Position numbers and translations under genes: made by a program. Below, in pieces: positions 59,641 through 64,000 of a stretch of DNA of 64,000 nucleotides. This DNA is from Vigna angularis. Lineage: Eukaryota > Streptophyta > Magnoliopsida > Fabales > Fabaceae. The stretch lies in the NCBI RefSeq assembly GCF_016808095.1, contig NC_068970.1, forward strand, positions 44,675,630 to 44,739,629. The letters run 5' to 3'. Below the pieces are notes generated by a model that ran no database searches, was not told the DNA's origin, and worked only from the letters and a program-made list of their open reading frames with translations. Every line of letters starts with the position of its first letter. Within the stretch, counting starts at the first letter, position 1.

Positions 59641-59654
59641 TTCCTGCAGTGTTG

Positions 59655-61459
59655 GTCTGATATGTACCCACACTTGGGCTGCTACTGGAATTGGGTCATT
59701 GCATTAGAATTGGGTCAGCGCTGATATGGAAAAGCACCACACCTTAGCCGTTGGGTTGGGTTGGGCTCCAACTAAATGGAACGTTGCGTTTTGATGAGTG
59801 AACTGGATGATTTGAAGTGAATTGGGTCGTTGCTGGGTGGAGGTAAAATAGGCCTAGAAACGCTGCTGACGCTGGTGCAAGAGTGGCTGGACTTGGGCTG
59901 CACTTTAGTTGGACGACGTTGTTTAGGTGCGTTTTGGCAGCTGCTTCTCAAGGGTCCTCGTCTCACACATCTAATTTGCAAAGGGGCTCAAGCAATTCAC
60001 TTTAGAGAGGAAACACCCAAGTTAGGGTTCGTGAGAGAAAGAAGTGAAGTGAGAAGAAGAGTTGGAGCTCGCAGACCTGACCAAAGCTGCCCGACGAAGA
60101 TGACCGGTGCACGTGTGCAGGAGTCCAAATCGGCTTAGAGGTTGAAGATGATCGGATGGTTGGAGATTGAGCTCACAAAGAAAGAACGGAGACCGTCCTA
60201 TGGGAAGCACGAAGCGTCCAAGCTACCAAGGTTCCCCTTTTCCCCTTTCCCTCTGTCTCTGACCCTATAAAACGGCATATGCATAGATACTTTGACAAAC
60301 TTTATACACTTTACACTTCGCGCGCACTTTTATTTTTGCTACAGCTCTCCATTCTTTAGTTTAGGGTTTTATTCGCTTTTCTTATAGTAGAGATATTGTT
60401 CTTGATTCTGGATTTCGCTGATGAGATTCATGGAACCGTGACAATCTATGAGCTCCTCATTCGGTGATCTCGGGTATAGTGTTTGTAATTTTCCTTTTTC
60501 ATATTAATAAAATTCGATTTCGTTTTCCTTTTATTCTTGTTTGTTGTGTTAAGATTGTTTTTTGATTTTGATGTCTGTAATGGTTTTGTTTAGAAAATGA
60601 TTTGGATTTTGTATCTCTACAATTTTATGATTCCTTTTGGAATTAAATGTCTCCGTAGTGAGCATTCTTTATCGAGATATCTTCTCGAGTCAAAGATGAG
60701 TCCAATGCATAAAAAATGATTCAAATTTGTGTTTCTTGAATTTGTTTGTGAATTTTAGATTGATGAATAGGCTAATGAACCTTGATTGGAAAAATGAGTG
60801 GAAAGAGTCAATTTAAAGTTCTGAAATATGAACTAGAATACCTTGGATTGAGATTCACATTATCAGGATGTCTTCTTGATAACTCTAAGCACTCTTTTAT
60901 TCATATCAATGTACATTCACCTATGAAATCAATTCTGTCTTTGCTTTTGATAGTGATAGTTGTAGTTCAGTTTGAGTTTTGATGTTCTGGTTGTTTACTT
61001 TGAGTATTTTAGAATTTATGATCTGCTTTACTTATGTTTTAGCCTTTACATTCTTGTTGATATGATGTTTTTCAATCTTGAGTTTTAAGTTCTTTTCAGT
61101 TTGGTTTTATTTCTGATTTTGTTCCAGTTTTAGTATATAGGTTCTGTTTTGGATATAAATAGGTTTAATCTCTTCATTACTTTAGCTTAGGTTTTATTTC
61201 TTTATTTTCTTCCTTCTTTTCTTTTAAAACAGATTACAGTTTAGCTTTTCTTATTTTTTTAATTTCTTTGTTTTCATTTTAAATGTCCCCACCTATTTAG
61301 TAGTTAGTAAGTAAATAATTAGTAAATAACTGCAAGACCTTAACCATACACTTTAATCTTAATTAGCTGAGTCCTAAGATTGATATTCTGGTTGCCCTAT
61401 GCTACATTAGTGGGGACCAAACTTTGTTTTGCCTTAGGCGACTAAATGGCAGCTTAACA
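59655..61459 (+). repeat. Right portion of the solo LTR
   Basis: It continues the LTR after the CACTA insertion. It includes a TATA box near 60263 (CCCTATAAAACGG) and an AATAAA-like signal near 60506 (TTAATAAAATTCG). The open frame 59830-60138 has no domain and is considered LTR sequence. Confidence 0.75.
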
Positions 61460-61890
61460 ATGTAATATTCAACTCTTATGTTCCCGATGCAAGTTCTCTA
61501 ACATCTTGGCTATGCAGGTATATTAGGACCTCAGAGCCTCTCCCAAATACATTAGCATTATATTCCACATTCAAAGGCTTATTTGCAATGATGTCAGCAA
61601 GTTGCTGCAATGCACATGGAGGATCGTCCTCAGATAAACGAATCTTCTCCTGTGCATGCGTCTGTTGTTACATGGAAAAATAAGATAAGTTTTGACGTCA
61701 ATAACATGTAAACTTTAAAATTGAGAAGTGTAAAGTAGAATTCCATACCAGGGGGTCAGAAACCGAACCAACCAATTGTTTAGGCCAAGTGATAAAAGAC
61801 TGGAATGTTTGTGCCACAGTGAAAATCTCATATGTGGGCAGAGAAACTGAGACATCTGGTATGATAATGTCGTCTACTGAGACCTCACCT
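61460..61890 (-). pseudogene. Ulp1-like gene, upstream exons (continues at 45341)
   Basis: One exon (about 61890-61749) reads VSLPTYEIFTVAQTFQSFIT then WPKQLVGSVSDPLV. The next (61661-61460) reads EKIRLSEDDPPCALQQLADI and later VFGRGSEVLIYLHSQDVREL. Then come a TAA stop and ELNIT, where it meets the solo LTR. The same exon resumes at 45341 with LVQLWMM. Such domains precede the protease domain in plant transposon-borne Ulp1 proteins as I recall them. The N-terminus is missing. Confidence 0.65.
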
Positions 61891-62569
61891 CATCCTTTGA
61901 TAGTTCCATACCATGAACAACAGTCGTTGCTTGAAATATTACAAAATTACAATTATACAATTTTACATATTAAATCAATTCAATCATACAATCAATTCAA
62001 GCATACAATCATACAATTAATAAGCATTCAAATGATCAATTCAAACATTCAATCACACATAATTACATATATTCAACATACAAAAAATTAAAAATTAAAA
62101 ATTTACAAAAAAAGTTTAATAAACACAATAATAGGAACCTGAGAGCGTGAAAAAGAAGCCAAAAACAGAGAAGATACGACTACCCAAGTTTTGGAACGCA
62201 ACAAAATCACAAGACCTACACACAAATACAACAAAACGTAAGTCTCAGCATCCAAAATAATAAAAAACGTAAGAAAATAATCAAAAAACTTATCTAAACA
62301 ATCCAAAAACGCGAAGAAAAAATGAACAAACCACGACAATGACACAATAATGCTTCAAAACTGATTTTGATCGGTGTAAATGCTTCCAAAATAATCACGA
62401 AGGCAACGACGGAAATCAAAATCAAGGTTGATCGGTGAGAATGCAATGAAAACGGCGAGAATGGACGCGACGGAAGAGAGCTTTTCAGAGAGTTTGAACA
62501 GTTTCAAAGAGTTTGAGGAAGACGAAATTGTTCACTCTTTGTAATATTTTTTTATCCTAATCAAATGTT

Positions 62570-63162
62570 ACTACCTCAGTTCATTAGAAAACCGAGGTAA
62601 TAGAGGGGATACGACCTCGGTTCCCTACTTAACCGAGGCCTATTCTCCTTAAAAAAAATTAAAATTGATCTGAAACGGCAATTTTGAAATTTTTTTCAAC
62701 ATTTATGTCGCGGTTCCCGCCTAACCGAGGCCTATTCTCTTAAATATTTAAAATTTGTTCAGATCAAGGAATAGATCGCGGTTCCCCTAAGAACTGAGGC
62801 CTATTCCCTGACGGTCTGACTCCAAATTTATTTCAAGATTGTCTTGGGGGAATGTCAGAATTTTGCAGGGACAATAGGTCGCAATTCCCCCAAAAATCCT
62901 TGACGGTCTGACTCCAAATTTATTTCAGGACTGACTTGACGGGAATGTCAGAATTTTGCAGGGACAATAGGTCACGGTTCCCCTCAGAACCGAGGTCGAA
63001 AGACATATACTGTCGCATGTCTGTTCCAATCGAGGCCTATACTGTCTATATAATTTCAAAAATGTTACCGTGCAATATTATGCTTCGGGTTCTAGTAAAC
63101 CGATACATAATGTGCGCGGTAATAAATCAATGTTTTAGGGAATATTTTGAATAGTACTAGTA
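62570..63162. repeat. Subterminal array of the outer CACTA element (CCTCGGTT family)
   Basis: Inverted pairs of CCTCGGTT and AACCGAGG/ACCGAGGCCTATTC recur through this stretch. At 62810-62980 a 100-bp block with GACGGTCTGACTCC and GAATGTCAGAATTTTGCAGG is directly repeated. The last 110 bp align by eye with 840-933. Confidence 0.75.
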
Positions 63163-64000
63163 ATGCAAAGATAATATAAATATTTTGAACTTCTAACACT
63201 ATTTTAGGTCTAAATATTTTGTATTCAAGAGAGTCTATGGGAGATAAATGTCAAAGCCACCATACTTCTTTTTTGAAGGTAATTAACTCCGTGAAATCGC
63301 CAAAACAAAGAATAACGAATTTGATACATATGTTTTTAGTATTTTCCTTTTATGACATCTTCATAATGTGTTAATGATGTGATTGGTTTATGGAGTGCAT
63401 AAAGGCTCTTTTATTGTTATCATTTCCTCAATTGTTGGTTATATAACCCGCCTCCTTCTACACTAATATATTTAGCAAACATTATTAAATGCATTTCTCA
63501 CTGGCTAAAAATGTTGGAAGTATTGGTGTGTTCAATTTTTATTTACTAAAAATAGATGCTATCGTGTCTGGATTAAAAGAGTATAAAACAATCAACACAC
63601 AAAAGCATAATTGTGTCCAAGATTTAGATTTGCAAAAGATAAAATAAAATTAAGGCATGTTTATTGGCAAAGTTACACAAGAATGTTCTTTGTCTTGTCA
63701 TTGAAAATTGAATAATTTATAATTATTCTTTATTTATTTCATGCACAAGATGTTGAAAGTGGTGCTCCATCATAAAATGACATAAGAGATCAAGCAAAAG
63801 AAATAAGTCTGATTAGGAAAATCAGTAAAAAAAAAAAAAGGAAAGTGTGTGTATGTATTTTTAACGTTAAACCAAACAATGAATGAAAATGTTGATAAAT
63901 ATTACTTTGTGTATTGTTATTTTTTTATTTGTCACAAGAAAAACAAATTGTATTAAATTACGAGATTATAAATGCACGTGGACATTGAATATTTGAATTA
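63163..64000. other. Non-coding AT-rich sequence
   Basis: No gene, terminal repeat or RNA motif that I can support. There is an A-run near 63828. Confidence 0.6.

Larger units (their letters stand above)
45708..59651 (-). mobile_element. Complete CACTA (En/Spm) element, 13.9 kb, TSD TTG
   Basis: The left end is CACTACAAAAAAGAAGG. The right end, on the other strand, is CACTGCAGGAAAAGCG. The flanks are TTG (45705-45707) and TTG (59652-59654). Both ends have subterminal arrays of GCCTTCGGTAA/TTACCGAAGG (45730-46010 and 59490-59635). Genes run on the minus strand: a TNP2-type transposase (52121-48373), a TNPA/Ptta-type gene (48204-46480), and a captured CSLD fragment upstream at 58795-57790. The gene order is like En/Spm relatives in plants, with a very large upstream region. 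Confidence 0.93.
45342..61459 (+). mobile_element. Solo LTR (~2.2 kb) interrupted by a 13.9-kb CACTA element
   Basis: The LTR starts TGATAACTCTC at 45342 and ends GGCAGCTTAACA at 61459. It is flanked by ATGTA at 45337-45341 and ATGTA at 61460-61464, a perfect 5-bp TSD. Without the CACTA element it is about 2170 bp. There is no internal retroelement region, so it is a solo LTR left by recombination. CCCTATAAAACGG at about 60263 is a likely promoter box and supports + orientation. The family is probably Ty3/gypsy, judged only by LTR length. Confidence 0.9.
44202..63162 (-). mobile_element. Outer CACTA-like element carrying an Ulp1-type gene, interrupted by a nest
   Basis: The lower end begins CACTAGTGCAGCGAAGGG followed by AGCGGTTGT and CGCTTCGGTT. 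The upper end, on the other strand from 63162, begins TACTAGTACTATTCAAAA. At 62570-63130 it has the CCTCGGTT/AACCGAGG subterminal array also seen at 655-930. A minus-strand Ulp1-like gene lies between. Removing the solo LTR (45342-61459) and one TSD copy leaves about 2.8 kb. The flanks CTT and ATG do not match, so the pairing of these two ends rests on the shared gene, not on a TSD. Confidence 0.6.

Noticed and set aside
59830..60210. Open frames of 102 and 62 codons after the inner CACTA element
   Set aside because: They lie inside the solo LTR and show no protein family features.
44199..63165. A TSD for the outer CACTA-like element
   Set aside because: The flanking triplets CTT and ATG differ, so the pairing of the two ends is inferred only from the shared gene and not claimed as proven.

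Overview
This is AT-rich, repeat-dominated plant nuclear DNA. The conserved proteins that can be read are plant ones: a PLATZ zinc-binding protein, cellulose synthase-like D, a GH32 invertase and mTERF. Gene structure is eudicot-like, and the CACTA ends and long LTRs rich in TAATCGATTA palindromes look legume-like, perhaps Phaseoleae. The legume assignment is an inference. Only one ordinary host gene is convincing. Almost everything else is transposable elements, many nested, and several boundaries can be proved from target-site duplications (TSDs) read directly in the sequence.

Layout. 1-933: right end of a CACTA element carrying a broken mTERF fragment. 1059-2705: two small CACTA-like elements. 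3792-6481: Ty3/gypsy chromovirus with a deleted 5' half (TSD CACGT). 6682-9060: gag-only Ty1/copia element inserted in a (TA)n tract. 9389-15414: CACTA element (TSD ATA) containing a SIRE-like copia remnant, which holds an LTR-like block full of CGAACG motifs. 15415-18970: non-coding. 18980-22890: the PLATZ gene (five exons, + strand, predicted 201 aa), including a predicted 12-nt microexon. 22890-29450: intergenic, with copia gag and LTR remnants, a CACTA-like end and a 378-bp foldback Mutator-like MITE (9-bp TSD). 29594-31039: 1.4-kb Mutator-like element with the same end sequence (9-bp TSD). 31373-32360: non-autonomous hAT element. 32413-36344: minus-strand gypsy chromovirus in which gag to mid-RT is replaced by the 5' end of a copia element. 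36345-39461: CACTA-like unit with an isolated invertase exon. 39462-44200: subterminal repeats, broken coding remnants, and a 254/297-bp tandem repeat.

44202-63162 is a three-level nest. The outer CACTA-like element carries a decayed Ulp1-like (C48) protease gene on the minus strand. A solo LTR of about 2.2 kb (45342-61459, TSD ATGTA) interrupts one exon of that gene. That LTR is itself interrupted by a complete 13.9-kb CACTA element (45708-59651, TSD TTG). The inner CACTA has a TNPA/Ptta-type accessory gene whose five predicted exons join into an open frame of 464 codons. It also has a TNP2-type transposase broken by two in-frame stops and a frameshift, and a captured, broken C-terminal piece of a cellulose synthase-like D gene.

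No operons, CRISPR arrays or RNA genes were seen. Exon boundaries are read from GT/AG sites and frame continuity. Family assignments come from recalled motifs and no search was run.
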